A DNA stretch of 64,000 bases, taken from assembly GCF_007830545.1 (NCBI RefSeq), contig NZ_VLLF01000008.1, positions 1 to 64,000 on the forward strand. Direction: 5' to 3'. The number at the start of each line of letters is the position of its first letter. Position 1 is the first letter of the stretch. Below are positions 52,664 through 63,918 of this stretch, piece by piece. The notes under the pieces were generated by a model that saw nothing but the letters and a program-made list of their open reading frames with translations, had not been told where the DNA came from and searched no databases. The position numbers and the translations under genes are program-made. The stretch comes from Roseibium hamelinense (GTDB lineage Bacteria; Pseudomonadota; Alphaproteobacteria; Rhizobiales; Stappiaceae).

Positions 52664-54280
52664 CTAGTGCCTAAAGTGCCTCATGCCGGTCATGACCATC
52701 GCAAGCCCCGCCTCATCCGCAGCGGCGATCACATCGTCGTCTCTCATGGAGCCACCGGGTTGAATAACGGCCGTCGCTCCAGCTTCGGCTGCTGAAAGAA
52801 GACCGTCCGCAAACGGGAAGAATGCATCGGACGCGACAACACAGCCACTTGTCAGCGGCACCTCCAAGCCCGCAGACTCGGAAGCATCCAGGGCCTTTCT
52901 TGCAGCAATGCGCGCCGAATCGACCCGGCTCATTTGCCCGGCCCCAATCCCGACGGTTGCGCCGTTTTTGGCGTAAACAATTGCGTTCGACTTCACATGT
53001 TTCGCAACGCGGAAGGCAAACTTCAGATCGGCGAGTTCTTGAGCACTCGGTGTGCGCTTAGTCACGACCTTAAGGTCAAGATCGTCAACGACGCCATTGT
53101 CTCGGGATTGAACAAGCAACCCACCAGCTACCGATTTCACAAATAGGCCTCTCTTCCGGGCGTCCGCGAGGCCGCCAGTCACCAGCAACCGGAGATTTTT
53201 CTTAGCGGCAATGATTTCCTGAGCTGCTTCGTCCGCATCCGGTGCAATGATTACCTCGGTGAATATCTTGACGATCTCTTCAGCGGCCGCTGCATCCAGT
53301 GTTCGATTCAAGGCAACAATTCCGCCAAATGCAGACACAGGATCGCATCTCAACGCCATTTCGTACGCCTCTTGAAGCGTGCGTCCTTCAGCAACGCCAC
53401 ACGGATTTGCGTGCTTTATGATTGCAACTGCGCAGGTTCTCTTTGGATCGAATTCACTGACGAGCTCAAACGCAGCATCCGTATCATTGATATTGTTGTA
53501 GGATAGCGTTTTGCCCTGAAGCTGCTTTGCAGTTGCAACTCCTGGCCGGACTTCACCCGTCTTGTAAAACCCGGCGGATTGATGAGGGTTCTCACCATAT
53601 CGCATGACCTCGGCAAGTGCGCCGCCGACAGCGCGGTGCGCTGGCGTATCTTCGCAGAGCTGTTCAGCCATCCAATTTGAAACTGCAGCATCGTAGGCGG
53701 CGGTTCGGGCAAACGCCTTAAGCGCAAGCCGTTTACGCAGTTCGATTGGTGACTGCCCCTTGTTTTGATCAAGCGCATCGATCACGCGACTGTAGTCGGA
53801 AGGGTCCGTCACCACGGTCACATAGGCGTGGTTCTTGGCAGCCGCGCGGGTCATGGCCGGACCGCCAATATCAATATTTTCAATACCAAGGGCGTAGTCT
53901 GCCCCACTCGCTACAACATCTTCAAATGGATACAAGTTGCCACAAAACAGATCGATCCCGGCGATACCATGTTTTGACATAGCCTCTTTGTGCCCCTCAT
54001 CGTCCCGGATCGAAAGCAACCCTCCATGGACATTGGGGTGCAGCGTCTTTACCCGACCATCCATAATCTCTGGAAATCCGGTGAGATCCGAAACATCACA
54101 AACTGGCAGACCAGCGTCATTGAGCGCTTTGTAAGAACCTCCGGTCGACACCAATTCCACGCCACGGTCTGAGAGCGCTTTTGCAAATTGAACCAGTCCA
54201 GTCTTGTCGTAGACAGATAACAGCGCCCTTCTAATGGGGACCAATACTGGGACAGGAACGTTTTTCGTAGAAATAGCCAT
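52664..54280 (-). CDS. purH: Bifunctional AICAR transformylase/IMP cyclohydrolase
   Basis: Last two steps of IMP synthesis. The 538-aa product has the N-terminal cyclohydrolase (MGS-like) domain, [19 protein letters not shown] and [37 protein letters not shown], and the C-terminal AICAR transformylase with the catalytic [11 protein letters not shown] and the end [20 protein letters not shown]. The upstream heparinase-like gene lies 89 bases before its start in the same direction, an order also seen in other Hyphomicrobiales. Confidence 0.97.
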   Translation of the reverse strand: MAISTKNVPVPVLVPIRRALLSVYDKTGLVQFAKALSDRGVELVSTGGSYKALNDAGLPVCDVSDLTGFPEIMDGRVKTLHPNVHGGLLSIRDDEGHKEAMSKHGIAGIDLFCGNLYPFEDVVASGADYALGIENIDIGGPAMTRAAAKNHAYVTVVTDPSDYSRVIDALDQNKGQSPIELRKRLALKAFARTAAYDAAVSNWMAEQLCEDTPAHRAVGGALAEVMRYGENPHQSAGFYKTGEVRPGVATAKQLQGKTLSYNNINDTDAAFELVSEFDPKRTCAVAIIKHANPCGVAEGRTLQEAYEMALRCDPVSAFGGIVALNRTLDAAAAEEIVKIFTEVIIAPDADEAAQEIIAAKKNLRLLVTGGLADARKRGLFVKSVAGGLLVQSRDNGVVDDLDLKVVTKRTPSAQELADLKFAFRVAKHVKSNAIVYAKNGATVGIGAGQMSRVDSARIAARKALDASESAGLEVPLTSGCVVASDAFFPFADGLLSAAEAGATAVIQPGGSMRDDDVIAAADEAGLAMVMTGMRHFRH

Positions 54281-54369
54281 GGACAGGAACCTCGCGAAGG
54301 GACGACGGAAAATGTGATCGCGGCCGTATCACGTAATGAAAAAAAGAAAAAGCTGACCAAAGAAGCTCT

Positions 54370-56124
54370 TCAATCTTCCAACGGGAGGAGTTCCTCGTCG
54401 AAATCAGTGGTTCCGCGGCGGCTTAACCTGGCTACAGCCGTCCGCCTGAATTGCCATGCAAGCGACGGCAATTCCTGGATTGAACCGGAAAGAACGATTT
54501 GGGATGTCCGACGATGTCCATAAACATCTGACAAATATATGGATTCCTCTAGCCCCACTTCTACGCCCGGCGCATCAAACTCCCATGCCTCACCATCTTT
54601 GCAAACGAGCAACACCGCCGAACCGCCACGCAAAAGCGAGCATTTTAGTGACGGGTGAAGGTGAAAGCGTATTGCAAAATAATGGGATGGGCTGAGTTTT
54701 CCCTTCGGCAAAAATGTGTCCACGCCGTCTAAAACGCTGCCATCCTTGGCAAGACGCAAGTCTCTCTCATGCAACACGCCGAACTGTGACGCATATCCGT
54801 CATGGGTCGCAATCACGCGGGTACCCATGTCATCATCTTCACGCGTGACCGGCACATTCACAGGTCCGGACAAAATGGGTGACCCAAGCCACGCTCCAAA
54901 GGGCTTTTCAGACAAGAATCGGCAGGACGACGTGTCGTCTATTGTTGCGGTTGAATGCGCGGCGGTCGATCTACTCACTTGACGCCAAACGTCATTTGAA
55001 CGGGAGGAAACGCCACAATTCACGACAATTCGATGGAGGTTGGACGACATTTCAAAGGAAAGACATCCAGCGTGAGCGTCCTCCGAAACCATGAGGTCGG
55101 GCGGCTTTCCAGTGTCTACGACTACGACAGTGTTGCCTCCAGTGAGCCGCTGATACCCTGTGTAGGGCACATTTACCGGCGCCGCGCCGCGTGCATCGTC
55201 ATAGGCAAGGATCGTGGCCAAAAGATCGGTGGGGGTAGAGCCCATTCCATTGAAATGCGCCAGATTACCGTCTGCGTGACGGAAAAACCGCAGCATAGGC
55301 ATCATTCGATCAACGGATTGCAACATTCCGGCAGGCAGCTCAAGCCCCTGAGCAATGAAGGCCTGGCGCACGGGCAAAAGGTCGGCCAAAATATCTATGA
55401 TGGCGCGCGGGTTCCGTGAAATATGCCCACCGTCGCTCAGAATCTGGCGGCTTAGCTCCTGGTCGAGCCTCCTGATACTTTGGCGCGCAAAACGGCCCTG
55501 CCCCGCCATCGAAATGCATGCAGACGCGATTGCCAAAGCCGTTCGAAGCCGCTCGACACCATCCGGTGTCTCATTGACGGTCCTGCGCAAATACCGAACT
55601 TGCCGCGACAAGGACTTCATAAACCGCCGATAGAAGTCGTGGTCACCTTCTTCCAACACAAACGGCGAGTGTGCAAGCCATGCCATGACACGTCGTGTGA
55701 CGATCGGTGTTTCCCAGCCGATCGCATGCCAGCTCCCGCAATGATTGATCCAATCATCCACCAGAGCCCGGGCATTTTGATTTGAAATGCGACTCTCGGC
55801 GGCGCGTAGATCCCGCAGCCATCCAAAGGCATGCAGATCCCGCTGCCAGTCCGGGTGCTGCCCCTGGAGCTCGAACGGCGACAGCCCCCGGGTTTCAACG
55901 AGTTGACCGGCGAACAAGAAACGACCGCCATAAATATCGGCGGCATTCGTCGCATCTGCTGTTCGCAGATCCTGCGGCGCAATCAGCAGCCGTGCAGGCA
56001 CGCCTGAAGAGGGCCGCAGACGGAACAACGGTCCGCCATGCACCCATTTCAAGACTTGTTGCCACACATGGTGAGCCATGAGACGCCAAATGCGCCCGCG
56101 CTCGGAAGCGGCTCCCATATTCAT
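54370..56124 (-). CDS. Heparinase II/III family protein
   Basis: A 584-aa protein with an all-helical N-terminal part (WHAIGWETPIVTRRVMAWLA, FMKSLSRQVRYLRRTVNET) and a C-terminal beta-sandwich of the heparinase II/III fold (TGYQRLTGGNTVVVVDTG, AGCLSFEMSSNLHRIVVNCG, SSRSNDVWRQVSRSTAAHST). No signal peptide is present, so it probably acts in the cytoplasm, unlike secreted lyases. This type lies between rsmB and purH in many alphaproteobacteria; its substrate is not established. ATG 56124 has AGGG 8 bases upstream. Confidence 0.88.
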   Translation of the reverse strand: MNMGAASERGRIWRLMAHHVWQQVLKWVHGGPLFRLRPSSGVPARLLIAPQDLRTADATNAADIYGGRFLFAGQLVETRGLSPFELQGQHPDWQRDLHAFGWLRDLRAAESRISNQNARALVDDWINHCGSWHAIGWETPIVTRRVMAWLAHSPFVLEEGDHDFYRRFMKSLSRQVRYLRRTVNETPDGVERLRTALAIASACISMAGQGRFARQSIRRLDQELSRQILSDGGHISRNPRAIIDILADLLPVRQAFIAQGLELPAGMLQSVDRMMPMLRFFRHADGNLAHFNGMGSTPTDLLATILAYDDARGAAPVNVPYTGYQRLTGGNTVVVVDTGKPPDLMVSEDAHAGCLSFEMSSNLHRIVVNCGVSSRSNDVWRQVSRSTAAHSTATIDDTSSCRFLSEKPFGAWLGSPILSGPVNVPVTREDDDMGTRVIATHDGYASQFGVLHERDLRLAKDGSVLDGVDTFLPKGKLSPSHYFAIRFHLHPSLKCSLLRGGSAVLLVCKDGEAWEFDAPGVEVGLEESIYLSDVYGHRRTSQIVLSGSIQELPSLAWQFRRTAVARLSRRGTTDFDEELLPLED

Positions 56125-56254
56125 GACAACACCCTGACAGTCACAGGAAGTTGCGTGCAGATAAGCGGATCCCCTAGTTCACACGACACGGATACAAACG
56201 GTTATGGTTAGCCGATCGTGAATCATTATGGTCGAATTAACGGTTTATGCCCCG

Positions 56255-57628
56255 TTAAAGGCGACGAAGACGCGCGGCAAAAAAGCCATCCCATCCGCCT
56301 TGTACGCCATCAATTTCTGCCAGTTGTGACGGCAGGGTGCGCAGATAGCCGTCCTTCGTGACAGCTTCGGCACGCCCGCCGGCCTCATCAGCAGCGATCG
56401 GCACAATCTCAAATCCGCTATGAGAATGCAGAAAAGCGGCGATCTGATCTTCACCCTCCGCAGGCTCAAGCGAACAGGTGCAGTAGACGATCATCCCTCC
56501 CGGCTTCACCCAGTAGGCGACCTTTCCCAGCAGATCAGATTGGATTTCTATCAACTTTTCAATATCTTGTGGTTTCTTGATAAGCGGGACGTCCGGATGG
56601 CGGCGAATGGTGCCCGTTGCACTGCAAGGTGCATCAAGCAAAATAGCATCAAACCGGGCCGCCGGCTCATAAGCCCTCAGATCAGCGGCAACCGTTTCAA
56701 CGGACAGGTTTAGCCGCGCCATGTTTTCAGCAAGCCGCTTGAGCCGGCTCGCTGAGATATCGATCGCTGTAACATGAGCACCACTTGACGCAAGTTGCGC
56801 TGTTTTGCCGCCAGGTGCCGCGCACAAATCTGCGACGTTAAGGCCTGCAACAGGCCCCAGCAGCCTAGCCGGAAGCGAAGCTGCAGCGTCCTGCACCCAC
56901 CAAGCGCCTTGGTCAAAGCCATCTAGTTGCTCAACTGCACTTTTTTGTTTCAATCGCACAGTCCCGGCGCCAATCACTACACCGTCCAGTTGCTGCGCCC
57001 AGCTCTCTGCGTTTTCTTTGACGGTGAGATCGAGGGCCGCTTCGCTTTGATGCGCCTTTGCGATACCACGGGCCTTCGTTTCGCCATAGGCGGCCACCCA
57101 CCTTTGGAATAGCCAGGCCGGCGTGTTCAAAAGATCAGCGTCCAAGTCGCCGGTAAGTTCGTCTTTTTCCCGACCCAGGCGCCGCAGCACCCCGTTGACA
57201 AGCCCTTTGTAAGGCAGTGCGCGGCGATCCGACTGAGCCAGATCCACTGCCAGTGAAACCGCTGCCCGGTCCGGGATATCCATGAACAGCATCTGGCCAA
57301 CCGCCACGTGCAGAATGTCGAGCACACGGCCAGTTTTCTCAGGAATGGGCCGGTCTAGCACCCAATCAAGGATCTGGGCGATTTCGCCATGATGCCGCAG
57401 GCATGTCCCCACTATCGCGCGAACCAGTGAACGGTCATTTGCGGCCAAAGCCCTGAAGCCCGAATGTCCCCCGGCCAAATCCAGTTCTCCATCAAGCGGG
57501 CGACGCTTGTGAACAACGTTCCCGAGTATATCCGCCGCCACCTTTCGGGATGCGAAGCCTGGTTTGTCGGCCAGCTTTGCCGCGTTCTGATCATTCTTTG
57601 GTTTGGACGGGCGGTGCGATTTGGTCAC
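56255..57628 (-). CDS. rsmB: 16S rRNA (cytosine-C5)-methyltransferase, RsmB/NOP family
   Basis: Methylates C967 of 16S rRNA in E. coli; the 457-aa product is of the RsmB type. An N-terminal NusB-like RNA-binding domain (RKVAADILGNVVHKRRPLDG, VDLAQSDRRALPYKGLVNGV) precedes the Rossmann methyltransferase with DLCAAPGGKTAQLASSG, the PC-motif Cys in LLDAPCSATGTIRRHPD and the catalytic Cys in IVYCTCSLEPAEGEDQI. It starts with GTG. htpX lies upstream across a terminator; the heparinase-like gene is 130 bases downstream. Confidence 0.95.
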   Translation of the reverse strand: MTKSHRPSKPKNDQNAAKLADKPGFASRKVAADILGNVVHKRRPLDGELDLAGGHSGFRALAANDRSLVRAIVGTCLRHHGEIAQILDWVLDRPIPEKTGRVLDILHVAVGQMLFMDIPDRAAVSLAVDLAQSDRRALPYKGLVNGVLRRLGREKDELTGDLDADLLNTPAWLFQRWVAAYGETKARGIAKAHQSEAALDLTVKENAESWAQQLDGVVIGAGTVRLKQKSAVEQLDGFDQGAWWVQDAAASLPARLLGPVAGLNVADLCAAPGGKTAQLASSGAHVTAIDISASRLKRLAENMARLNLSVETVAADLRAYEPAARFDAILLDAPCSATGTIRRHPDVPLIKKPQDIEKLIEIQSDLLGKVAYWVKPGGMIVYCTCSLEPAEGEDQIAAFLHSHSGFEIVPIAADEAGGRAEAVTKDGYLRTLPSQLAEIDGVQGGWDGFFAARLRRL

Positions 57629-57654
57629 GAAACAGTTCCACTCGGACTTGAATA

Positions 57655-57695
57655 AAAAACTGCGCCGCGGCCCAGATTATCGGCACGCGGCGCAG
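57655..57695 (-). terminator. Intrinsic terminator of htpX
   Basis: CTGCGCCGCG (57660-57669) pairs with CGCGGCGCAG (57686-57695) over a 16-base loop; on the minus strand it is followed by TTTTTTATT. It separates htpX from rsmB. Confidence 0.78.
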
Positions 57696-57736
57696 ACCTG
57701 CCTCATATTGATTACTTGGGACAAACGGAAGTCTTT

Positions 57737-58690
57737 TTAACCCCAAGGGCCCTTTGGGCGCTGCGGCGGCTCAGAAGAACCGCCCCCCCACGGACCGGAC
57801 ACTCCGGAACTCTGAGTGCGGGCCTTTGCGCGGCCGTAACCTTGCCCGCCCAGACCTGACTGAGCGAGCTTTCGCAATTCATCGATCCTGTTTTGCGTGT
57901 TCGGGTGGGTCGAAAACAGACTGTCCATCCGTTCACCTGATAGCGGGTTGATAATAAACATGTGCGCCGTTGCCGGTGAGCGTTCAGCATCGTCGTTGTG
58001 AATGCGCGCAACCCCGCCGGAGATCTTCGACAATGCCGAGGCCAGCCACATCGGCTCACCACAGATTTCGGCCCCCATACGGTCGGCGGCGTATTCCCGG
58101 GTTCGCGATATTGCCATCTGCACGATCATGGCGGCCATCGGAGCGACAATCATCATGACGATCAAACCGACAATCCCGAGCGGGTTGTTGCGGTTTCCGC
58201 CGAAAAACATTGCGAAGTTCGCAAGCATTGAAATCGCACCGGCGATTGTGGCGGTGATTGTCATGATCAGCGTGTCGTGGTTTTTGACGTGCGCAAGCTC
58301 ATGCGCCATGACACCGGCCACTTCTTCTGGGCTCAGCATGTCCAAAAGGCCGGTCGTGGCTGCGACTGCCGCATTCTGAGGATTTCGGCCTGTTGCAAAA
58401 GCATTTGGCTGCGGATTGTTGATCAGATAAACCTTCGGCATGGGGAGCTCGGCATTGGCTGCCAGCTGCCGGACCATCTTGAAGAGTTCCGGTGCCGTCC
58501 GCTCATCAACCTCCTGCGCATGGTGCATGCGCAGAACCATCTTGTCCGAGTTCCAATAGCTAAAAACGTTCATGCCCGCGGCAACCAGCAGCGCGATCAT
58601 CATACCGCCTGGACCGCCGAGCATATAGCCGATGCCCATGAAAAGAGCGGTCATGGCCGCCAGAAGCATCGCCGTGCGAATGTAGTTCAT
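57737..58690 (-). CDS. htpX: Membrane zinc metalloprotease HtpX
   Basis: M48 protease of the inner membrane that degrades damaged membrane proteins. The 317-aa product has two N-terminal helices ([39 protein letters not shown]), [18 protein letters not shown], the zinc site [16 protein letters not shown] and further membrane helices near [17 protein letters not shown], with the third zinc ligand in [12 protein letters not shown] proline/glycine-rich tail ends KGPWG. ATG 58690 has GTGGAAAG upstream; the frame open to 58963 is not used. Confidence 0.95.
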   Translation of the reverse strand: MNYIRTAMLLAAMTALFMGIGYMLGGPGGMMIALLVAAGMNVFSYWNSDKMVLRMHHAQEVDERTAPELFKMVRQLAANAELPMPKVYLINNPQPNAFATGRNPQNAAVAATTGLLDMLSPEEVAGVMAHELAHVKNHDTLIMTITATIAGAISMLANFAMFFGGNRNNPLGIVGLIVMMIVAPMAAMIVQMAISRTREYAADRMGAEICGEPMWLASALSKISGGVARIHNDDAERSPATAHMFIINPLSGERMDSLFSTHPNTQNRIDELRKLAQSGLGGQGYGRAKARTQSSGVSGPWGGGSSEPPQRPKGPWG

Positions 58691-58822
58691 CGTCGCTTTC
58701 CACCTGACATGTTTCACATGACCAACTGCCGCTCTATATAGCGGACTCAGACATCGAAATGGTGTCAAACAGGAGTTTCTGCAAGATTGTAAGGAAATGA
58801 CCCTCGGTCGAGTGAGGACCAC

Positions 58823-59086
58823 ATGGACGACAAAAAACCCCAAACAACAGAGACCTACGAGGCGCTTGACGTCCCTAACCTGGCGTCTAAAGCGGACGGT
58901 GTCGCGGCGAAGCGGTTTGAGGACCTGCCACCTGCCGCCCAACGGGCGCTGTTGGAAGCACAAGAACGCCGCAAGAAAATCGACGAAAAAAACAACGCGA
59001 TGCCAATGGAAATCGACGGCCGCGGGGGGTTGGAGCCAACCCGCTACGACGATTGGGAAATCAAAGGCATTACCGTTGACTTCTGA
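58823..59086 (+). CDS. DUF1674 protein (succinate dehydrogenase assembly factor 4-like)
   Basis: An 87-aa hydrophilic protein ending in the DUF1674 signature [20 protein letters not shown]. The family includes eukaryotic SDHAF4, which protects flavinylated SdhA during assembly; bacterial members are assumed to do the same. The N-terminal part is charged and probably disordered. It lies between divergent htpX and the convergent GDSL esterase, whose stop is 6 bases away. No sdh genes are linked. Confidence 0.9.
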   Translation: MDDKKPQTTETYEALDVPNLASKADGVAAKRFEDLPPAAQRALLEAQERRKKIDEKNNAMPMEIDGRGGLEPTRYDDWEIKGITVDF

Positions 59087-59092
59087 TAGCTG

Positions 59093-59752
59093 CTAGCTCG
59101 CGACCATTTGACGAACGCGCTCAGCAATAGCGCGTGCGAGCGGAGGCTGCATTTCAGGGTCCAGATGGATAGCATCAACCTTGCTGACGGACACGACGCT
59201 GCCAGCATCGAAAAATTCGGCACCATATAGTCTGGCAATGCGCTGGTAGACTTCTGGCAACTTTCTCGCCTGATCGTGGCGATCATCTCCAAGGAAAAAA
59301 TCCTCAAACGGCGTTTCGGCGAAAACACCAAGCGGCGGCGGACATACCAGCAGGGTTTTCGGCGCGCGCCCCTCCGGGTCGTCCGTATCTCGCCCGCTAT
59401 AGTCCAACAAACGAGACATCGCTGCCCCGATCGTCTCAGCGCTCATCTGAAACCGTGATTGCAGGTCGTTTGTTCCCAGCATAATAATCAGGATGTCGAT
59501 TGGCATATGGGTTTTTCGGATGGTTGCCAGATGCGCCAGTCCGTTCTTGTCGCCCCTCACAGGATCCTCGAACACTGTTGTGCGCCCGTTCAGCCCTTCT
59601 TCGATGATATAGAAGCTTTCGCCGAGCTCCTTTTGCAACAAGCGAGTCCAGCGCAAATGCGGCCCGTACCGTGTTCGGTCAACAGGATTGAAACCCCAGG
59701 TGAGCGAATCGCCAAAACACACAACGGAAACAGGATCATTGAACTCTGGCAT
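59093..59752 (-). CDS. SGNH/GDSL family hydrolase (arylesterase-like)
   Basis: A 219-aa serine esterase. The nucleophile is in VVCFGDSLTWGFNPVD, the oxyanion Gly in EEGLNGRTTVFED, the Asn in IIMLGTNDLQSRFQ and the catalytic Asp/His near the end in VDAIHLDPEM. No signal peptide is seen. ATG 59752 is chosen; an in-frame start at 59779 would add nine residues. Members act on short-chain esters or acetylated sugars; the natural substrate is unknown. Confidence 0.85.
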   Translation of the reverse strand: MPEFNDPVSVVCFGDSLTWGFNPVDRTRYGPHLRWTRLLQKELGESFYIIEEGLNGRTTVFEDPVRGDKNGLAHLATIRKTHMPIDILIIMLGTNDLQSRFQMSAETIGAAMSRLLDYSGRDTDDPEGRAPKTLLVCPPPLGVFAETPFEDFFLGDDRHDQARKLPEVYQRIARLYGAEFFDAGSVVSVSKVDAIHLDPEMQPPLARAIAERVRQMVAS

Positions 59753-59932
59753 CAAAAAGTTCCACTGCTCTAAAAACAAAATTTACTCAACAGCTTAGAC
59801 GGCAACTCCGCTTGCGGCAAGTTGTTGCTAGGACGCCGTAAAACGGCTGAGAGTGGTCTGTGGTTAATCAGAGCTTTACCAAGACGCTCATAGTTTAAGG
59901 TTAGTTACGCGTAACGGATGTTCGGGACATTC

Positions 59933-61156
59933 ATGACAGTCAGCACGTCTTCTTATCGGCGCGGCGCAGCCCTGCCCAGTTCCAACCCATTTCAACGCCT
60001 CGCAGGTTTGCTCGGCGAGGATGCACCGGGTCTGCCCCCCATAACGCTGACCATAGGTGAGCCGCAGCATGCCATCCCAAATTTCACGGCAGACGTCCTT
60101 AATGCCGCGATGGCCGATTTCCGGCGATATCCGCCGATCAATGGTACGCCGGAATTCAGAGATACAATCGCGGATTGGCTTGAAAAGCGTTATAATATTC
60201 CGGGCATGATTGATCGGACACACGGTGTCTTGCCACTCAACGGATCGCGGGAAGGTTTGTCGTTTGGCGCGATCGCAGCCAGGGACCAACTGGGCAAAGA
60301 CGTGGAACATCCCGTCGTCATCTTGCCAAACCCGTTCTACCAAACCTACGCAGCCGCCGCCCATATAGCCGATGCCGAAGCGGTGCTGCTTGATGCGCGG
60401 CCCGGGGAAAACTTCCTGCCGGATATAAACAGTCTGCCGCAGGACCTCCTGGATAGAACAGTTGCGTTCTATGTCGCTTCTCCAACCAATCCAGAAGGTT
60501 CTGTTGCGGGGCTGGACTATTGGACAAGACTTATTGACTTGGCCCGCAAGCACAACTTTTTCATCTTCGCAGATGAATGTTATTCCGAAATCTACCGAAC
60601 CAGTCCACCGCCTGGCATCCTGGAGGCTGCCAAAACGATTGGCACAGGATTCTCGAACATCATCGTCTTAAACTCGCTGTCAAAACGCTCAAACCTGGCT
60701 GGTTTGAGATGCGGATTCGCCGCTGGCGATCCCGAATTCCTATCCAGATGGGTCAAGTTCCGCGGGCTCGCTGCACCGCAAGTTCCCCTTCCAGCTCAAG
60801 CGGTTGCAGTCCATGCCTACCGCGATGAGAACCACGTGATCGAAAACCGGCGGCTTTACAATGAAAAATACGAGGCAGCGGAAAAACACCTTTCCCCCAT
60901 TCTCGGCCCGGTAACGACCGAAGGCGGCTTTTTTCTTTGGCTGAACATTGCCCCTTGGGGAAGTGGCGAACACGTCACCCAAAGGCTCTGGGGGGATGTC
61001 GGGTTGAAGGTTCTGCCCGGGAGTTATCTTGCCTCCAATCAAAGTGATGGCAGCAATCCGGGGCGTGACTATATCCGCGTTGGACTCGTTGCTCCGATTG
61101 ATCACACTGAGACGGCTCTGGAGCGGCTTGCCAAGTGGCTGGGAGACAACGCATGA
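59933..61156 (+). CDS. Class I/II aminotransferase, possible N-succinyldiaminopimelate aminotransferase
   Basis: A fold-type I PLP enzyme of about 407 aa. Seen are [67 protein letters not shown], the Schiff-base Lys in [20 protein letters not shown] and [11 protein letters not shown] near the end. This subfamily resembles DapC of alphaproteobacteria, and its place next to ftsK could suit cell-wall precursor supply, but other amino donors are possible. ATG 59933 or the in-frame start at 59918 are both possible. ftsK overlaps its stop by four bases. Confidence 0.8.
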   Translation: MTVSTSSYRRGAALPSSNPFQRLAGLLGEDAPGLPPITLTIGEPQHAIPNFTADVLNAAMADFRRYPPINGTPEFRDTIADWLEKRYNIPGMIDRTHGVLPLNGSREGLSFGAIAARDQLGKDVEHPVVILPNPFYQTYAAAAHIADAEAVLLDARPGENFLPDINSLPQDLLDRTVAFYVASPTNPEGSVAGLDYWTRLIDLARKHNFFIFADECYSEIYRTSPPPGILEAAKTIGTGFSNIIVLNSLSKRSNLAGLRCGFAAGDPEFLSRWVKFRGLAAPQVPLPAQAVAVHAYRDENHVIENRRLYNEKYEAAEKHLSPILGPVTTEGGFFLWLNIAPWGSGEHVTQRLWGDVGLKVLPGSYLASNQSDGSNPGRDYIRVGLVAPIDHTETALERLAKWLGDNA

Positions 61157-63918
61157 GACAAGCCAGCGCAACACGGACAACACATCGGCGCCCCACGGTC
61201 GACCTTCGCGACACAGAAAGCCCAATCAAGCGGTTTTTGCGCAGAAACCTGGTTGGACTGTGCGGCCTGTCAATTATCGCGTGTGCGGCAGCGCTTGCTG
61301 CGGCACTAGCGACATGGTCGGTGGCCGACCCGAGCCTCAATCATGCAACGGATGAACCTGTCCGAAATGCACTCGGTCGCCCGGGAGCAATAATCGCTGA
61401 CATTTTGATGCAGACCATCGGCCTGGCAACAGCAGTGTTTCTCGTTCCAATTGTTTTGTGGGGGTGGAGGTTGCTTGCGGGGCATGCACTGCGCATCGGC
61501 CGGCGGCGTATCAGTTATTGGGTCGTTGGCACAGTGCTCGCGGCAGGGGCTCTTGCAGCTCTTCCGGTTGCAAGCAGCTGGCCTCTGCCAACGGGACTTG
61601 GCGGTTTTTTTGGCGATACGATTCACGCCGTACCGGCTCTGATTACTTCAAACCTTACGGCCGGTGCCGCCATGATTGTGGGATCATTAGGCCTCGGAAT
61701 TCCGGCAGCCTTCTTCCTCATCGCATCCGCCGGCTGGTTCAGCAGTGTGGAAAAAGATGAACAAGAGGTACTGGCACACCAAACCGCTCGCGGTCACGGC
61801 CATCCTCAAGAACCCGAATACATGGATGAGGATGACGAAGAGCCAGAATCTCGGCTTTCTCTGGCGTTTAGCGCCACAATAGGCCTTGTTAGCCACTGGG
61901 CATTGCTCAGCTGGGCTCTTTTCCGCCGGTTGACAGGCTTATCCGGCTCCGGCGTGCGTGAGCCCTACGAAGACTGGGAGGAAGAAGACGAAGCTGTTGC
62001 AGAATATGAGCCGGAAGACAAAAGTCAGGCGAGCCTCCTGAAACGGTTCCGCCGCTCCTTGGCGGACAAGCTTATGCCAAACGACGAAGACGGCCTTGAG
62101 ACATATTATGGAAGCCGGGCAGGCGATGCGGATCACACCGAACCCCTCGCGGGCTCCGAGGAGGGATATTACGACGAGGATGATTACGAGGAAGAGGACG
62201 GAGCAAGCTTTGCCCCCGGCGATCTTCTGTCGGACAAGGGGCCGGTCGCAAATTCTGAACCTCGTCGCCCCGTCGGAATTGCCAGCCCGAAAACCGCCGC
62301 AGAGCCTATCCCTGCCGGCCGCGTCATTCCGCAAGCCCCCCGGCCAAAGCCTGGCAAACGCGTGATTGCCGAGGCACAACCGTCATTCTTGGGCGCCCCA
62401 GAGGAATACGAATTGCCGCCCCTGCGGCTTCTCGCGGAACCGAAAGCAACCGGCAAAGTGCCAGGCCTTTCGGCTGACGCGTTGGAACAGAACGCAAGAA
62501 TTCTGGAGGGCGTTCTGGAGGACTTTGGTGTGCGCGGGGAAATCATCGAAGTACGTCCTGGGCCGGTTGTCACGCTTTACGAGCTCGAGCCGGCACCAGG
62601 CATCAAGTCATCTCGCGTGATCGGCCTCGCTGACGACATTGCGCGCTCGATGAGCGCGATTTCTGCACGTGTAGCCGTTATCCCAGGCAAGAATGCAATC
62701 GGGATCGAGTTACCAAACTCCAGGCGCGAAACTGTGTATTTGCGGGAACTTCTAGCGGCGCAGGATTTTGAAAAATCGAAATCCAAGCTTGCCCTTGGTC
62801 TTGGCAAAACCATCAATGGCGAAGGCGTTGTAGCTGACCTCGCCCGAATGCCGCACTTACTTGTTGCGGGTACGACCGGCTCTGGCAAGTCGGTCGCGAT
62901 CAACACAATGATCCTCTCATTGCTGTACCGGTTAAATCCGGATCAGTGCAAAATGATCATGATCGATCCAAAAATGCTCGAATTGTCGATCTATGACGGT
63001 ATCCCGCATTTGCTGACACCAGTCGTCACCGATCCAAAAAAAGCCGTTGTGGCGCTAAAATGGACCGTCCGCGAGATGGAAGAACGCTACAAAAAAATGT
63101 CAAAAATGGGTGTTCGGAACATCGACGGCTACAACACACGTATCAAACAGGCGCTCGAAAAAGGTGAGAGTTTCACTCGGACCGTGCAAACCGGATTTGA
63201 TCGCGACACAGGTCAACCGGTCTACGAGGACGAAGAACTCCCGCTTGAGCAAATGCCATATATTGTTGTCATCGTAGACGAGATGGCCGACCTGATGATG
63301 GTGGCGGGCAAGGATATTGAAGGCGCGATCCAGCGATTGGCACAGATGGCACGCGCAGCCGGGATTCACCTGATCATGGCGACCCAACGCCCCTCGGTGG
63401 ACGTGATCACCGGAACGATCAAGGCAAACTTCCCGACCCGGATTTCATTCCAGGTAACATCGAAGATCGACAGCCGGACCATTCTTGGCGAGATGGGCGC
63501 TGAGCAGCTTTTGGGTATGGGCGACATGCTGTTTATGGCGGGCGGTGGCCGAATTCAGCGTGTCCACGGTCCCTTTGTTTCAGACGATGAAGTCGAAGAC
63601 ATCGTCAAGCACCTCAAGGTCCAAGGCACCCCGCAGTACCTCGAAGCCGTCACCGAGGAGGAAGACACCGCCGAAAGCCCGTATGATGGCGGCCTTGCCG
63701 GAGGCGATGAGGGCAACGACTTGTATGACAAAGCAGTGGCCATTGTGCTGCGCGACAAGAAAGCCTCAACCTCCTATGTACAACGGCGGCTCTCGATCGG
63801 ATACAACCGTGCGGCTTCGCTGATCGAACGCATGGAGCAAGAAGGCTTGATTAGCTCGGCAAATCACGCGGGCAAACGGGAAATCCTTGTGAAAAACGGC
63901 GTCGAAGACGATATTTGA
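61153..63918 (+). CDS. ftsK: DNA translocase FtsK
   Basis: Septal DNA pump that clears the chromosome terminus and activates XerCD. The 921-aa product has an N-terminal membrane part with about four helices (residues ~35-185, for example [20 protein letters not shown]), an acidic low-complexity linker, the motor with [20 protein letters not shown] (Walker A), [15 protein letters not shown] (Walker B) and [20 protein letters not shown], and a gamma winged-helix domain for KOPS recognition ([20 protein letters not shown]). ATG 61153 overlaps the aminotransferase stop in ATGA, with GGGAG upstream. 82 bases follow to the window end without a clear feature. Confidence 0.95.
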   Translation: MRQASATRTTHRRPTVDLRDTESPIKRFLRRNLVGLCGLSIIACAAALAAALATWSVADPSLNHATDEPVRNALGRPGAIIADILMQTIGLATAVFLVPIVLWGWRLLAGHALRIGRRRISYWVVGTVLAAGALAALPVASSWPLPTGLGGFFGDTIHAVPALITSNLTAGAAMIVGSLGLGIPAAFFLIASAGWFSSVEKDEQEVLAHQTARGHGHPQEPEYMDEDDEEPESRLSLAFSATIGLVSHWALLSWALFRRLTGLSGSGVREPYEDWEEEDEAVAEYEPEDKSQASLLKRFRRSLADKLMPNDEDGLETYYGSRAGDADHTEPLAGSEEGYYDEDDYEEEDGASFAPGDLLSDKGPVANSEPRRPVGIASPKTAAEPIPAGRVIPQAPRPKPGKRVIAEAQPSFLGAPEEYELPPLRLLAEPKATGKVPGLSADALEQNARILEGVLEDFGVRGEIIEVRPGPVVTLYELEPAPGIKSSRVIGLADDIARSMSAISARVAVIPGKNAIGIELPNSRRETVYLRELLAAQDFEKSKSKLALGLGKTINGEGVVADLARMPHLLVAGTTGSGKSVAINTMILSLLYRLNPDQCKMIMIDPKMLELSIYDGIPHLLTPVVTDPKKAVVALKWTVREMEERYKKMSKMGVRNIDGYNTRIKQALEKGESFTRTVQTGFDRDTGQPVYEDEELPLEQMPYIVVIVDEMADLMMVAGKDIEGAIQRLAQMARAAGIHLIMATQRPSVDVITGTIKANFPTRISFQVTSKIDSRTILGEMGAEQLLGMGDMLFMAGGGRIQRVHGPFVSDDEVEDIVKHLKVQGTPQYLEAVTEEEDTAESPYDGGLAGGDEGNDLYDKAVAIVLRDKKASTSYVQRRLSIGYNRAASLIERMEQEGLISSANHAGKREILVKNGVEDDI